A stretch of 48,865 nucleotides of DNA from contig CAYHXO010000014.1 in assembly GCA_964360635.1 (NCBI GenBank), positions 1-48,865 of the forward strand, in the 5' to 3' direction. The DNA is from CALRGE01 sp964360635 (GTDB lineage: Bacteria; Patescibacteriota; Gracilibacteria; UBA1369; 2-02-FULL-48-14). The position numbers and the translations under genes were made by a program. Below, one piece after another: positions 1-9,068 of this stretch. The notes beneath the pieces were generated by a model. The model was given only the letters and a program-made list of their open reading frames with translations, did not search any database and had not been told where the DNA came from. Positions within the stretch are counted from its first letter, which is position 1; each line of letters opens with the position of its first letter.

Positions 1-897
1 CCTGATATTACAATCGACGACGGTTGTGATTTGGTTACAGAATTGCTAACAAAACATCCTGAAAAAGCTGCAAAAGTTTTGGGTGGATGTGAAGAGACAA
101 CAACGGGCGTGATTCGTTTGAAAGCTATGGAAAAAGATAATATTTTGAAATTTCCAATGGTTGCCGTAAACGACAATCTTACAAAACATTTGATGGACAA
201 TTATTACGGAACAGGTCAGTCGACTTTGGATGGAATAATTCGTGCTTCAAATATTTTGTTTGCCGGGAAAAATGTTGTGGTTTTGGGTTACGGAAGTTGT
301 GGAAAAGGTTGCGCGCTTCGAGCTAAAGGAATGGGTGCGAACGTGATTGTAACTGAAGTAAATCCTTTCAGAGCATTGCAGGCAAAAATGGATGGATTCC
401 GAGTTATGAAAATGGAAGATGCTGCGAAAGAAGGTGATATTTTCATTACTGTTACTGGAAACAAACATGTGATTCGAACTGAGCACATGAAAGTTATGAA
501 GAATGGAAGTATGATGGCGAACAGCGGTCATTTTGATCTTGAAATTGACGTTGCCGGACTTGAAAAAATGTCTTCAAAACGAAGGATTCGACCATACTTT
601 GATGAATATGCTTTCGACGGAAAAGTTATTTTCTTGGCGGGAGAAGGAAGACTTATCAACTTGGCATCTGCAGAAGGGCATCCAAGCGAAGTTATGTCAC
701 TTTCTTTCTGTGGCCAGGCTTTAGCTTGCGAATGGTTGGTTAAAAATAAACCTACTTTGACTGCGAAAGTTTACACGCTTCCTGAACATATTGACGATGA
801 TATTTCTCGTCTTCAACTCGAAGCAATGGGAACTTCAATCGACGAACTCACTGAAGAACAAAAGAAATATTTATCTTCATGGGACGTTGGAACCTGA
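1..897 (+). CDS. ahcY: S-adenosylhomocysteine hydrolase, C-terminal part (5' end outside window)
   Basis: Hydrolyses S-adenosylhomocysteine to adenosine and homocysteine in the methylation cycle, in the cytoplasm. The frame is open from base 1 and reads PDITIDDGCDL, the conserved region before the NAD domain, so the first ATG at 31 is not the real start and the N-terminal catalytic part lies outside the window. Visible family features are the NAD-binding loop GYGSCGKGCALRAKG, the segment TEVNPFRALQAKMDG, and the C-terminal block with HPSEVMSLSFCGQ. It ends with TGA at 895-897, so UGA is a stop here. The glycosyltransferase gene starts 2 nt downstream, suggesting a shared transcript. I see no frameshift. 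Confidence 0.95.
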   Translation, partial: PDITIDDGCDLVTELLTKHPEKAAKVLGGCEETTTGVIRLKAMEKDNILKFPMVAVNDNLTKHLMDNYYGTGQSTLDGIIRASNILFAGKNVVVLGYGSCGKGCALRAKGMGANVIVTEVNPFRALQAKMDGFRVMKMEDAAKEGDIFITVTGNKHVIRTEHMKVMKNGSMMANSGHFDLEIDVAGLEKMSSKRRIRPYFDEYAFDGKVIFLAGEGRLINLASAEGHPSEVMSLSFCGQALACEWLVKNKPTLTAKVYTLPEHIDDDISRLQLEAMGTSIDELTEEQKKYLSSWDVGT

Positions 898-899
898 TT

Positions 900-1574
900 A
901 TGGATCAAACATGGATCGTTATTCCGGCGTACAATGAAGGGAAGACAATTCTCAATGTTTTGAAATCTCTGGAAATAGCCGGTTATAAAAATATTATTGT
1001 TGTAGACGACGGAAGCCGTGATAATACTTTTGAAGTCGCAAAAAAACACGCGAAAGTTGTGGTTAAGCATAAATTAAATCGCGGGCTTGGAGGTGCATTG
1101 GGAACAGGTATACAGGGTGCTCTAAGAATGGGTGCGGAATATATTGTTACTTTCGATGCCGATGGTCAGCATGATACAAAAGACATTCAAAAAGTGCTTT
1201 CGCCCTTGAAGCGTAGAGAAGCAGATGCCGTTATTGGGTCACGAATGATTGATCCTGAAGGAATGCCTCTGAAGCGTCGCATCTCAAACAGAATCGCAAA
1301 TTATGTAACTTATTTTTTGTTTGGAGTTTGGACAACAGACAGCCAATCCGGACTTCGTGGTTTCAATAGAAAAGCCGCTGAACACATTCGAATTCGTACT
1401 AATCGGATGGAAGTTAGTAGTGAAATTATTCGTGAGATTGGATATCACGATTTAAGGTTTAAAGAAGTCCCAATTAAAGCGATTTATACAGACTATTCTC
1501 TTTCGAAAGGACAGAGTTTTATTGTGGGAATCAAAACATTTGCTAAACTACTAATGCATCGGTTAATAAAATAA
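900..1574 (+). CDS. family 2 glycosyltransferase (polyprenyl-phosphate sugar transferase type)
   Basis: A GT-A fold glycosyltransferase of about 224 residues. The start IVIPAYNEGKTI, then VVDDGSRDNT and FDADGQHD, are the nucleotide-sugar and metal-binding motifs of DPM1-like GT2 enzymes, which usually move a sugar from a nucleotide to polyprenyl phosphate on the inner membrane face. I chose ATG 900 because it puts the IVIPAYNE strand near the N terminus; an earlier in-frame start at 879 would overlap ahcY. There is no C-terminal membrane segment, but the next gene encodes a small DUF2304-like membrane protein, a common partner of this enzyme type. The exact sugar cannot be read from the sequence. 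Confidence 0.88.
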   Translation: MDQTWIVIPAYNEGKTILNVLKSLEIAGYKNIIVVDDGSRDNTFEVAKKHAKVVVKHKLNRGLGGALGTGIQGALRMGAEYIVTFDADGQHDTKDIQKVLSPLKRREADAVIGSRMIDPEGMPLKRRISNRIANYVTYFLFGVWTTDSQSGLRGFNRKAAEHIRIRTNRMEVSSEIIREIGYHDLRFKEVPIKAIYTDYSLSKGQSFIVGIKTFAKLLMHRLIK

Positions 1575-1575
1575 T

Positions 1576-1917
1576 ATGTACAATATAAGTTTAATTCAAA
1601 TTGTGGGAGCGGCATTCGTTCTGTTTGCATGGAGTCGAGTTTTTTTACGCTACCGAGATGATAGCGTAAGCCTAATAGGCTTGATTTTTTGGTCATTAAT
1701 TTGGATAGGATTTTTAATTGTTCTTTTCATACCAGAAACCACAGAGTTGATCGCTGCAAAATTCGGAGTTGGCCGAGGAGTTGACGTTTTTCTTTACGCC
1801 GGAATTGTGATTCTATTTTATTTGATCTACAGAATTTACGTAAAACTTGAGTCTATTGAACGAGAAATTACTCAAGTCGTTAGAGAAGAAAGCCTTCGGG
1901 ACCTTCCAAAAAAATGA
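1576..1917 (+). CDS. DUF2304-like small membrane protein
   Basis: 113 residues with three hydrophobic stretches (about residues 5-20, 33-52 and 70-88) and a charged, helical C-terminal tail (KLESIEREI). Size, the FAWSRVFLRYRD segment and a position right after a GT2 gene fit the DUF2304 family, often found beside polyprenyl-phosphate glycosyltransferases. The gene begins 1 nt after the GT2 stop and shares a 4-nt ATGA overlap with the following GT4 gene, so the three are very likely co-translated. Its biochemical role is not established; a membrane anchor or partner for the GT2 enzyme is an inference. Confidence 0.75.
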   Translation: MYNISLIQIVGAAFVLFAWSRVFLRYRDDSVSLIGLIFWSLIWIGFLIVLFIPETTELIAAKFGVGRGVDVFLYAGIVILFYLIYRIYVKLESIEREITQVVREESLRDLPKK

Positions 1918-2963
1918 AGAAATTAAGAATTTTATTTGTTGCTGAACATTACCCTCCACACGTTGGCGGAGTTGAGACTTTCTTTTTTGAATTACGAAAA
2001 AGATTGGTTGCGCGCGGTCACCATGTTGATGTGATTACTTCAGGTAATTCTCCTGTTGAGCATGATGAGGGCGGTGCGATTTATCGGGTCGGTGGTGGGC
2101 AACATTCATTTACGTTTTTATCAATTCCGACTGTTCTGAAATTAGCCAAACGTGCAGACATAATTCATACAACGATGTATAACGCCGCAGTGCCGGCTTG
2201 GATTGGAGCGAAAATTCATGGCAAAAGATCGGTTTTAAGCGTGCATGAAGTGTTGGGACCTGACTTTGCACATGTGTTTAAAGGACGCGCTTTAAAAGCT
2301 CGTATTTTCGAGTTTTTGGAGCGAGCACTTTTGTGTCTGAATTTTGATCATACTGTTGCTGTTTCGAAAGCTACTCAGAAAAAGTTGAAGCGAAAATCTA
2401 GCGTGATTTATCATGGAATAGATTCAAGCTTCAACGAAGCTCGAGTTGAGCACGAAGGTTTCGAATTTTTGTATTTCGGCAGAATCGCGGCGAATAAAGG
2501 AATTTGGTTTTTGCTTGAGAGTCTTAAGGAGTTTTATGTGAATGGCGGTCGCACGAAGTTTAAATTATTACTTTCCGGCAACGTGGCAGATTTTGCGAAA
2601 GTTGAGAAACTGATTTCCGGAATTTCTAATTTTGTTACAATCAAGAGAAGCATTTCACGAGCAGATTTACCGGCGGAAATCGCGGCGGCTGATGCAGTAG
2701 TAGTTCCTTCCCTAGCCGAAGGTTTTGGTTTTAGCGCGGCTGAGGCAATGGCGATGGATGTACCGGTTATTTTGAGCGATGCTGGTTCCCTACCTGAAAT
2801 TGCAGGTGGAAAACATTTGATTTTTAAGAGTGGCGATAAAACCGCTTTAATTGAAGCGATGAATAAAGCTGTTAATGGAGAATGGAATGAGTGTGAAAAA
2901 AAGAATTTTTCTTGGGACAAAGCTGCTGATGAATTTGAGGAGTTATATAGAAGTTTACTTTAA
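1914..2963 (+). CDS. family 4 glycosyltransferase
   Basis: A 349-residue GT-B enzyme. The N terminus ILFVAEHYPPHVGGVETF is the GT4 glycine-rich acceptor loop. The C-terminal half has the donor-binding region with VVPSLAEGFGFSAAEAMA, the E-x7-E motif that holds the nucleotide sugar, followed by DVPVILSDAGSLPEI. Such enzymes build cell-surface glycans in the cytoplasm. It is last in the GT2-DUF2304-GT4 set and overlaps the preceding gene by 4 nt. Its 3' end overlaps the convergent BRO-N/DinD-like gene by 9 bp. Donor and acceptor are unknown. Confidence 0.88.
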   Translation: MKKLRILFVAEHYPPHVGGVETFFFELRKRLVARGHHVDVITSGNSPVEHDEGGAIYRVGGGQHSFTFLSIPTVLKLAKRADIIHTTMYNAAVPAWIGAKIHGKRSVLSVHEVLGPDFAHVFKGRALKARIFEFLERALLCLNFDHTVAVSKATQKKLKRKSSVIYHGIDSSFNEARVEHEGFEFLYFGRIAANKGIWFLLESLKEFYVNGGRTKFKLLLSGNVADFAKVEKLISGISNFVTIKRSISRADLPAEIAAADAVVVPSLAEGFGFSAAEAMAMDVPVILSDAGSLPEIAGGKHLIFKSGDKTALIEAMNKAVNGEWNECEKKNFSWDKAADEFEELYRSLL

Positions 2964-3782
2964 TTTTTTAATATTCAAATAATTATCATTGGAAATGATA
3001 CTCCTCCCAAGCTCTTTTTCAGTTTCTTTTCTTGCATTGCCGGCAACTTTCCCACCCCTACCAGCCACTTTTATATTTCCCGAAAAATCCTCAAGTTTTT
3101 CCTGTTTAGAGATTTCAGTAGTAACTTTTTCACCCAACATAGTAAAAATTAGTTCCAGGCTAGTCATATTATCACGCAAATTAGTCTTTGATTTCTCGGG
3201 AATTTTTTTAAATTTTTTATAAGTTGTTGGAGTCATACCAAAAGTTGCTTTTGAAATTTCCGCAGTCAAAATTGCGAAATCACTATGATCGTTAATCCCT
3301 CGTTCTCGCCACTCTTCGGTGAGGTCTTGTCGAATTGCCATACTTTGAATCCGCTTTTCTATCCAATCTTTGGGATATCCTTTCTGTTCGTAAATCACTT
3401 TCATTCGGTTTTGAACAAGCTCTGGATCTTCAATTTCTTGAACTCGTTCATAACCAACTTTTGCCAACCAAAGTTTGAAAGGTTCAGCTTTAGGAGAAGG
3501 AATGGATTGAATAATACGAAAGAGACCTTCTGTGTTAGAGCAATTAATTTGCTGGACTCCTCCCTTTGTTTGAATTGGAAGGGGGGTGGCAATTTGCCAC
3601 CATCCTTTTGATAATTCTTCATCGCGACGACGCATATCTTTAATATATCCATCTGGTCTAACTGAATTAGTCAGCACATAGACCACATCGGCTATTACAA
3701 ACCACCACTCACCGTTATGAAATGTTTTACGAATATTCTTGCCATCGAATAATGCTATTTTTGTATTCTTACTTGTTACCAT
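2955..3782 (-). CDS. BRO-N / DinD-like protein, copy 1
   Basis: 275 residues starting MVTSKNTKIALFDGK. The N-terminal third (FDGKNIRKTF, WWFVIADVVYVLT, the LFRIIQSIPSPKAEPFKLWLA block) is the BRO-N domain found in phage antirepressors and baculovirus BRO proteins. The C-terminal half (DFAILTAEISKATFGMTP, then KVAGRGGKVAGNARKE) resembles E. coli DinD, a DNA-damage-inducible protein. I use ATG 3782 rather than an upstream TTG because the paralogue at 3954-4781 has the same start and length. AGGAG lies 2 nt before this ATG, too close for a normal ribosome site. The C-terminal half is almost identical to the paralogue while residues about 35-85 differ strongly. Function is unproven; DNA binding is likely from the domain. 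Confidence 0.85.
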   Translation of the reverse strand: MVTSKNTKIALFDGKNIRKTFHNGEWWFVIADVVYVLTNSVRPDGYIKDMRRRDEELSKGWWQIATPLPIQTKGGVQQINCSNTEGLFRIIQSIPSPKAEPFKLWLAKVGYERVQEIEDPELVQNRMKVIYEQKGYPKDWIEKRIQSMAIRQDLTEEWRERGINDHSDFAILTAEISKATFGMTPTTYKKFKKIPEKSKTNLRDNMTSLELIFTMLGEKVTTEISKQEKLEDFSGNIKVAGRGGKVAGNARKETEKELGRSIISNDNYLNIKKLK

Positions 3783-3873
3783 ATCTCCTGTGATTAGATC
3801 ATTCTCAGGATATATCAAGAAAAATCAAAATCAACTCCTCCACTCCATTTTATACGATTAACAGGTAATTTTC

Positions 3874-3897
3874 CTGTTGTCAGAGCTTGGACAACAC
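3874..3897. promoter_or_regulatory. dyad upstream of BRO-N/DinD copy 1
   Basis: CTGTTGTC, spacer AGAGCTTG, GACAACAC: 7 of 8 positions are symmetric. It lies about 95-115 bp upstream of the copy 1 start and recurs, perfectly symmetric, upstream of copy 2. It could be an operator or the stem of a transcript end. No T-run follows on either strand, so an operator is slightly favoured. Confidence 0.5.
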
Positions 3898-3953
3898 ACC
3901 AGATTTCCTACTCTCTTAAAGCAAAACTCCATTTGCTATACAGGCTCAATTCC

Positions 3954-4781
3954 TTACTTTAATTTTTTAATATCCAAACAATTCTTTGGAGAAATAATAC
4001 TTTTCCCAAGTTCATTTTCAGTTTCTTTTCTGGCATTTCCGGCTACTTTTCCACCTCTGCCTGCGACTTTGATATTTTCCGGAAAAGTATCAGGTTTTTC
4101 CTGTTTAGAAATTTCAGTAGTAACTTTTTCACCCAGCATAGTAAAAATTAGCTCCAAGCTAGTCATATTATCCCGTAAATTCGCCTTAGATTTCTCCGGA
4201 ATTTTCTTGAATTTTTTATAAGTTGTGGGAGTCATGCCAAAAGTTGCTTTTGAAATCTCCGAAGTCAAAATTGCAAAATCACTATTATCATTAATCCCTC
4301 GTTCTCGCCACTCTTCGGTGAGGTCTTGTCGAATTGCCATGCTTTGCAAGCGCTTTTCTATCCAATCTTTGGGATATCCTTTCTGTTCGTAAATTGCTTT
4401 CATTCGATTTTGAACAAGCTCCGGATCTTCAATTTCTTGCACTCGTTCATAAGCAACTTTTGCCAGCCATAGTTTTAAAGGTTCAGCTCGAGGAGAAGGA
4501 ACAGATTGAATTATGCGAAAGAGGCCTTCTGTGTTTGCACAGTCCGTCGAATATTTTTTGCCATCGGAAGATATTAATTTCAGTCCGTGACAAAATGTCA
4601 CGACCTCACTTCCCTCATTAGAGAGACGTTGTTTAAACTTTCTCCAATAAGCGCCACCATCCAAGCTATCCGTAAGAACTTGAATAACATCTACAACTGA
4701 AAACCACCACTCTCTATTATGAAATATTTTACGAATATTCTTGCCATCAAATAATGCTATTTTTTTATCTTCATCAGTCAT
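3954..4781 (-). CDS. BRO-N / DinD-like protein, copy 2
   Basis: 275 residues, paralogue of the gene at 2955-3782. The N terminus KKIALFDGKNIRKIF and EWWFSVVDVIQVLT form the BRO-N domain; the second half (LTEEWRERGINDNSDFAIL, SKATFGMTPTTYKKFKK, GRGGKVAGNARKE) is the DinD-like region and nearly matches copy 1. Between about residues 35 and 85 the copies share little: here GGAYWRKFKQRLSNEGSE, there RPDGYIKDMRRRDEE. Both then rejoin at NTEGLFRIIQS. If this patch contacts DNA, the copies may read different targets; that is inference. The gene is separated from the S-layer gene behind it by a terminator at 4981-5010. Confidence 0.85.
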   Translation of the reverse strand: MTDEDKKIALFDGKNIRKIFHNREWWFSVVDVIQVLTDSLDGGAYWRKFKQRLSNEGSEVVTFCHGLKLISSDGKKYSTDCANTEGLFRIIQSVPSPRAEPLKLWLAKVAYERVQEIEDPELVQNRMKAIYEQKGYPKDWIEKRLQSMAIRQDLTEEWRERGINDNSDFAILTSEISKATFGMTPTTYKKFKKIPEKSKANLRDNMTSLELIFTMLGEKVTTEISKQEKPDTFPENIKVAGRGGKVAGNARKETENELGKSIISPKNCLDIKKLK

Positions 4782-4869
4782 ATTTATACTTAATACTTGA
4801 TCACAATATATGAAGGAAAATCAAAATCAACTCCTCACTGCCATTTTTGATGATTAACAGATCACTTTC

Positions 4870-4893
4870 CTGTTGTCAGAGCTTGGACAACAG
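4870..4893. promoter_or_regulatory. perfect dyad upstream of BRO-N/DinD copy 2
   Basis: CTGTTGTC, spacer AGAGCTTG, GACAACAG: perfect 8-bp arms around an AGCT centre. It is about 90-110 bp upstream of the copy 2 start, the same place as in copy 1, and both arms and spacer are conserved while nearby bases changed. This conservation suggests a binding site. It does not match the E. coli or Bacillus LexA box. Confidence 0.55.
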
Positions 4894-4980
4894 CACAGAT
4901 TTTCTACTCTCTTACAGCTAATTTAAGTTATACATGCCTGCCGTTCAGCACTAATGCTCACGCTTTTCGTGTGACAACAA

Positions 4981-5010
4981 AAAAGCCCCACGCTTTCGCG
5001 TGGGGCTTTT
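4981..5010 (-). terminator. intrinsic terminator of the S-layer gene
   Basis: A perfect 13-bp stem, AAAAGCCCCACGC, loop TTTC, then GCGTGGGGCTTTT. It lies 46 nt after the S-layer stop. The A and T runs at both ends let it work on either strand, but only the minus strand has a gene running into it. Confidence 0.92.
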
Positions 5011-5055
5011 CCTAAATCTCTGGCTCAACTGAACCGAGTGTTTAGGTTTACGTCA

Positions 5056-8000
5056 TCATGTAGATGTTACGTAACTTGTTGGGATTCCAGATACTTTGTA
5101 TCCGTTATTCCAGAAGTATGCGCTTCCACCAATACCGAATCCACTTGCATTTGGTCTGTCTGACCATGTGAATGCAGATGAACCAGTACTAGCAACAGAA
5201 GTTAGATTGTCAACACGTGTAGAACCGTATCCACCAGTGAACGTAGCTGAATTTACTTCAGCGCTATCAGAAGCAATTCTTACTGATATTGTATTAGTGT
5301 TTAGAGTACCGTCGTCAACAACTGGAGCAACTATCTGGTAAGTCTTACTAGAACCAGCACTAACCTTCTCAAAAGAAGAAGAGTATCCGGCAGTAGTAAT
5401 ACTGTCATTAATATCCATGTAAACTACGTTAGCTCCAGAATTGGCAGTAGTACCATGTATGTAGGCACCAGAACCAACTTGAATTGAACTGTCTACTGAA
5501 CCACTAACAACCTCGTAAGCCTTCCATGCGTTAGCCGCGCCGTCTGTAACAGCAGCAAGAATATCTTCAGCATCAACACCACCTAGACCAGTAGAACCGG
5601 TCAAGATACCTGATGAAGAAACATCAAACTTAAGACCTAGAAGAGATAGATCACCATTTGAACCTGCAGCAACTGTAAATCTGAATACTTCAGACTCAGC
5701 ACCGTAAACGATGTCGGTTGAAGTGTCAGCAACAGTTACTGTTGGAGTTGTCTTGAATACATATCCATGGTTTGTAGAAACCGCAGCTGCAATCACACCT
5801 GAATCATCAGCGTCTGATGTAGCACCTGATCCTTCACCTACAGCATTAAATGTGTTTGTAGATGTTGAAGTTGCATATGGATATAGAGTCATCTGAAGAT
5901 CATCTCCAGTATCAGCAGCACCTGAGTCGTCGGCATGTGTATTTGTAGATACGTAGATCTCAAATACAACATTGTCGTTAGACTTTGGCACCATGAAACT
6001 CAAGTTTGAGAAAGTAGCAGCTGTACCTGAGAACGTAACGCTAGATGATCCATCAAGAGTTGTTGGAGCACTAGTGCTTGTTGGGTACTTGATCTTTACT
6101 GTCTTAAATGAATCTTCAGATCCACTGTTTGTTGCGTAAAGCATCAATCTGTCTACTTTGTAGTTTTCGTAAGAAGCCTTAACCTTTACACTTCCGATTA
6201 ATACATCAGAAGCACCTGCAGAAACGAGCTGGTCGTTTGTTTGAGTTGAAGGAGCGCTAACTACGATTGAACCACCTGAAGCAATAGTCATTGCAACAGT
6301 TGTAGCATTTGTAGCTGTAGCTCCGTTAGGATTAGCAGCTGTCAATGTTACTGAATTGTCATCTGCATCAGCTGCAGTTACGTCAGTTGTAGCCTCAAGA
6401 TCAACACCTACAACGTTTGTAGTGCTGTCATTTGGAGCTGATGATGAAATATCACCAACAACGTATACAGTCTTTGTTGAACCAGCTGGAACTGTCAAAG
6501 TGAATCCATCGAAAGTAGGTTTACCTGCGTTTGGAACCGCTTCTGTATCACCAAGCTGATTTCCATCTTCGTCGTATAAGTACAAAGTACTTACATCGTT
6601 CTTAGCATAGAATGTACCTGATGAACCTGTAGCTACCCACATACCTGCTGTTGTACAATCATGTGTACAGAAGTTAACAGTAGGTAGAAGTTTTGTTACA
6701 TCAACATCGCTAGCTGAACCAGCTGTAAACACGAAACCTGCAAGAGTAACTCCTGCTGTTCCTTTTACGAATGTGTCTGAAACCGGGCTTGAAGCTAGAG
6801 CAACAGCTAGAGAAGCTGTTTGAATGTTGTGTGTGTAACCGGCAAGAGCTGATGAAGGAACGATATTAGTCAAGAATTGACCTGTACCTGTATCCTTAAC
6901 ACCATCTGTTGTGCTTACTGCATTAAGAGTAGCTTTGATTGTATCAGCATCTAGAGCTGCTACGTTAGCTACATCTAAAGTCAATGAAGCATTAACTGAT
7001 TCACCTTCAGAGATATACCAACTATCAGTGAAAGAAATTGTCTGAGTAGAATCACTACCAGTTGTTGAAAGTTCCTGAGGACCCATCAATGTGGAACCTG
7101 AGTCAGTATCAACCAACTTGATATCTGTGAAGTTAGCCGTAGTTGTGATAAGACCTTCGCCTAATGCAGCATTAAGATCAAATCCAAGCTTTCTAACCTC
7201 AACATCTCTTGCAGAAGAGAATGTCAAATCCAATACCTGAATGTCCTTTGCGTTTGGAGCAAAGTTAGATACTGAAGGACCGCCGAAGGCGATTGTGAAG
7301 TCTCCACCTTGTACTGTAGACCAGTTAGCATCAGTACCATCAGCGGCACTGTTGTCGTAAGCTGTTCTTGTAACAGTAGCACCGTAACCGTAAGTTTCTC
7401 CAATTGCTACTAGATCTGTTGATTCATCAAGATAAATCTTGATTGTATCGTCAGGTCTTGCCTTTGAAGTAACTTCAGAAGTTACTGAGAATGTTCTTGA
7501 ATCACCCTTATCAAGTTCGAAAGGAGTATCAAGATCGAATGTAATCAATTGATTGTCATCTACCATATCAGCTGTAGCCAATACTTCACCGTTTTGAATA
7601 AGTGAAAGATTTTCTAGACCTGTAGTAGAAACTGTACCTTTAGCGATAAGAGCGATGTGTTCAACATTAACGTTTTCATTTGCCGCCTCCAATTTGAAGT
7701 CTGCAACTGTAGCGTCTGTTTCACCAATTGTTGGGTTAGACACAGAACTGCTCTTTGAAATTGTAACTGTACCAGCTGAAGCACCTCCGATTGTGAATGT
7801 ATCACCATCGATTGGGTAACTTCCTTCTACTGATCCAGCAGAAACTGCAACAACATCAGCACTTGCGATTGAGAAAACGTGTTCGTTTCCTGAAGATGCT
7901 GTAGTTGAGAAGTCAGCCTTGATGTAGAACATCACTGATTCACCCTCAGCAACTGCAACATCAAGTGAATTGAATGTTGAAGTATTGCTGTCGCTGCTTA

Positions 8001-8931
8001 CTGAGTGACCTGAACCAACTCTTGTAGATTCATTGTAGAAGTACAAGTTTGAGATATCAGTAGTAGCACCAACTCCAGATCGGCTTAATACCAATGAGTC
8101 TAGAGTAGCGTCTGCACCAGAAGCAGTAGCCTGGATTCCAAGAACAGTAACGGCAGTAGCTCCTTTTGGAACTGTACCTCCATCCATGCTGATAAGTTCT
8201 AGTTTTAGAACTGCATCATCAGAAGATGTATCGTCGTCAGATGTGTCATCATCAGAAGAATCGTCAGATGAATCATCACGAGCTACTGGATTCTGTGAAT
8301 TAACAGTCATCTTAGAGATTTGACCACGAGTTACTGCATCAGCAGAACCGTAGTTTCCATCGCTGTAACCATCAACAACAGAATTGTTGTAAGCTGTTTC
8401 AACATAGTCGTAATACCAGTCACCAGATGCAACGTCATCGAAATGAGGAGCACCAGAAGTGTCTGTAGAAAGACCTGCTGCGTTTACTAGGATTTTAGCT
8501 GCTTGAGCTCGGTTAACTGTGTCATCTGGACCAAAATATCCAGTTGAAACACCGTCAGAGTCAGTGTAACCACCAACAATTCCGTTCTTAGCTGCTGTAT
8601 TTACGTATGAAGCATACCAAGCAGATGAATCAACATCGGCAAAGCCTGCATCGTATGTACTGTCTAGTTCTATACCGAAGGCTAGAACCGCGATTTTTGC
8701 CATTTGACCTCTAGTTAGAGAATCATCTGGACCGAAGTTACCGTTATCATAACCAGATACTACGCTCTGTGAAACTAGTTCATCGATGTAGTCTGAAGCC
8801 CAGTGTCCATCAGTGTCAGGAAATGACGCAGATGCAACAGCTGCAAAACTTACGAAAGACGCAAGAAGTGCAGTTAGAGCAATACCAGCTATTGATTTTC
8901 GGAACTTCCTATATATGAAAGAGATATTCAT
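5056..8931 (-). CDS. large S-layer protein with three SLH domains
   Basis: 1291 residues, exported to the cell surface. Residues 1-36 are a signal peptide (basic IYRKFRKS, a hydrophobic stretch, then AVASAS). Three SLH domains follow (about 37-90, 97-153, 164-212), with FPDTDGHWASDYI, FADVDSSAWYASYV and FDDVASGDWYYDYV. An acidic Asp/Ser linker (about 219-239) leads into about 1050 residues rich in Ser, Thr, Ala, Asp and Val that look like repeated beta-sandwich domains. Cysteine is almost absent apart from one CTHDC pair. SLH domains bind cell-wall glycan, so this is probably the main surface-array protein. The end contains DDGTLNTNTISV, echoed in the lipoprotein at 21033-21677. A terminator follows, and a leader with hairpins precedes the start. 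Confidence 0.93.
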   Translation of the reverse strand: MNISFIYRKFRKSIAGIALTALLASFVSFAAVASASFPDTDGHWASDYIDELVSQSVVSGYDNGNFGPDDSLTRGQMAKIAVLAFGIELDSTYDAGFADVDSSAWYASYVNTAAKNGIVGGYTDSDGVSTGYFGPDDTVNRAQAAKILVNAAGLSTDTSGAPHFDDVASGDWYYDYVETAYNNSVVDGYSDGNYGSADAVTRGQISKMTVNSQNPVARDDSSDDSSDDDTSDDDTSSDDAVLKLELISMDGGTVPKGATAVTVLGIQATASGADATLDSLVLSRSGVGATTDISNLYFYNESTRVGSGHSVSSDSNTSTFNSLDVAVAEGESVMFYIKADFSTTASSGNEHVFSIASADVVAVSAGSVEGSYPIDGDTFTIGGASAGTVTISKSSSVSNPTIGETDATVADFKLEAANENVNVEHIALIAKGTVSTTGLENLSLIQNGEVLATADMVDDNQLITFDLDTPFELDKGDSRTFSVTSEVTSKARPDDTIKIYLDESTDLVAIGETYGYGATVTRTAYDNSAADGTDANWSTVQGGDFTIAFGGPSVSNFAPNAKDIQVLDLTFSSARDVEVRKLGFDLNAALGEGLITTTANFTDIKLVDTDSGSTLMGPQELSTTGSDSTQTISFTDSWYISEGESVNASLTLDVANVAALDADTIKATLNAVSTTDGVKDTGTGQFLTNIVPSSALAGYTHNIQTASLAVALASSPVSDTFVKGTAGVTLAGFVFTAGSASDVDVTKLLPTVNFCTHDCTTAGMWVATGSSGTFYAKNDVSTLYLYDEDGNQLGDTEAVPNAGKPTFDGFTLTVPAGSTKTVYVVGDISSSAPNDSTTNVVGVDLEATTDVTAADADDNSVTLTAANPNGATATNATTVAMTIASGGSIVVSAPSTQTNDQLVSAGASDVLIGSVKVKASYENYKVDRLMLYATNSGSEDSFKTVKIKYPTSTSAPTTLDGSSSVTFSGTAATFSNLSFMVPKSNDNVVFEIYVSTNTHADDSGAADTGDDLQMTLYPYATSTSTNTFNAVGEGSGATSDADDSGVIAAAVSTNHGYVFKTTPTVTVADTSTDIVYGAESEVFRFTVAAGSNGDLSLLGLKFDVSSSGILTGSTGLGGVDAEDILAAVTDGAANAWKAYEVVSGSVDSSIQVGSGAYIHGTTANSGANVVYMDINDSITTAGYSSSFEKVSAGSSKTYQIVAPVVDDGTLNTNTISVRIASDSAEVNSATFTGGYGSTRVDNLTSVASTGSSAFTWSDRPNASGFGIGGSAYFWNNGYKVSGIPTSYVTST

Positions 8932-9068
8932 TGAATATTTTCATTAGGAAATAAATGATGGAGTCGAAATAAAAATTCGATCCATGTAAGTCGGAATAAG
9001 CTTAAAAGAAGTTTTCTCTGTCGCCCGACCTAAAAAGCAACAGTGTCAGTAAAAAAATTAATGTTCTC

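Larger units (their letters stand above)
2955..4915. repeat. tandem direct duplication of a BRO-N/DinD-like gene with its upstream region
   Basis: Two consecutive units of about 1 kb (roughly 2955-3930 and 3954-4915), each with one minus-strand gene and a matching upstream stretch. The non-coding part is shared too: TCAAAATCAACTCCTC, GATTAACAG and the dyad at 3874 and 4870, followed by similar CTACTCTCTTA runs. The duplication therefore took gene and control region together. The units differ throughout, so the event is not recent, but divergence is concentrated in the middle of the BRO-N domain. Confidence 0.85.

Noticed and set aside
895..1917. Possible use of UGA as a sense codon (as in Gracilibacteria/SR1)
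   Set aside because: ahcY, the DUF2304-like gene and others end with TGA at the expected family length.
5096..7808. Several open frames antisense to or in other frames of the S-layer gene
   Set aside because: Shadows caused by its biased codon use; they mirror its repeated composition.
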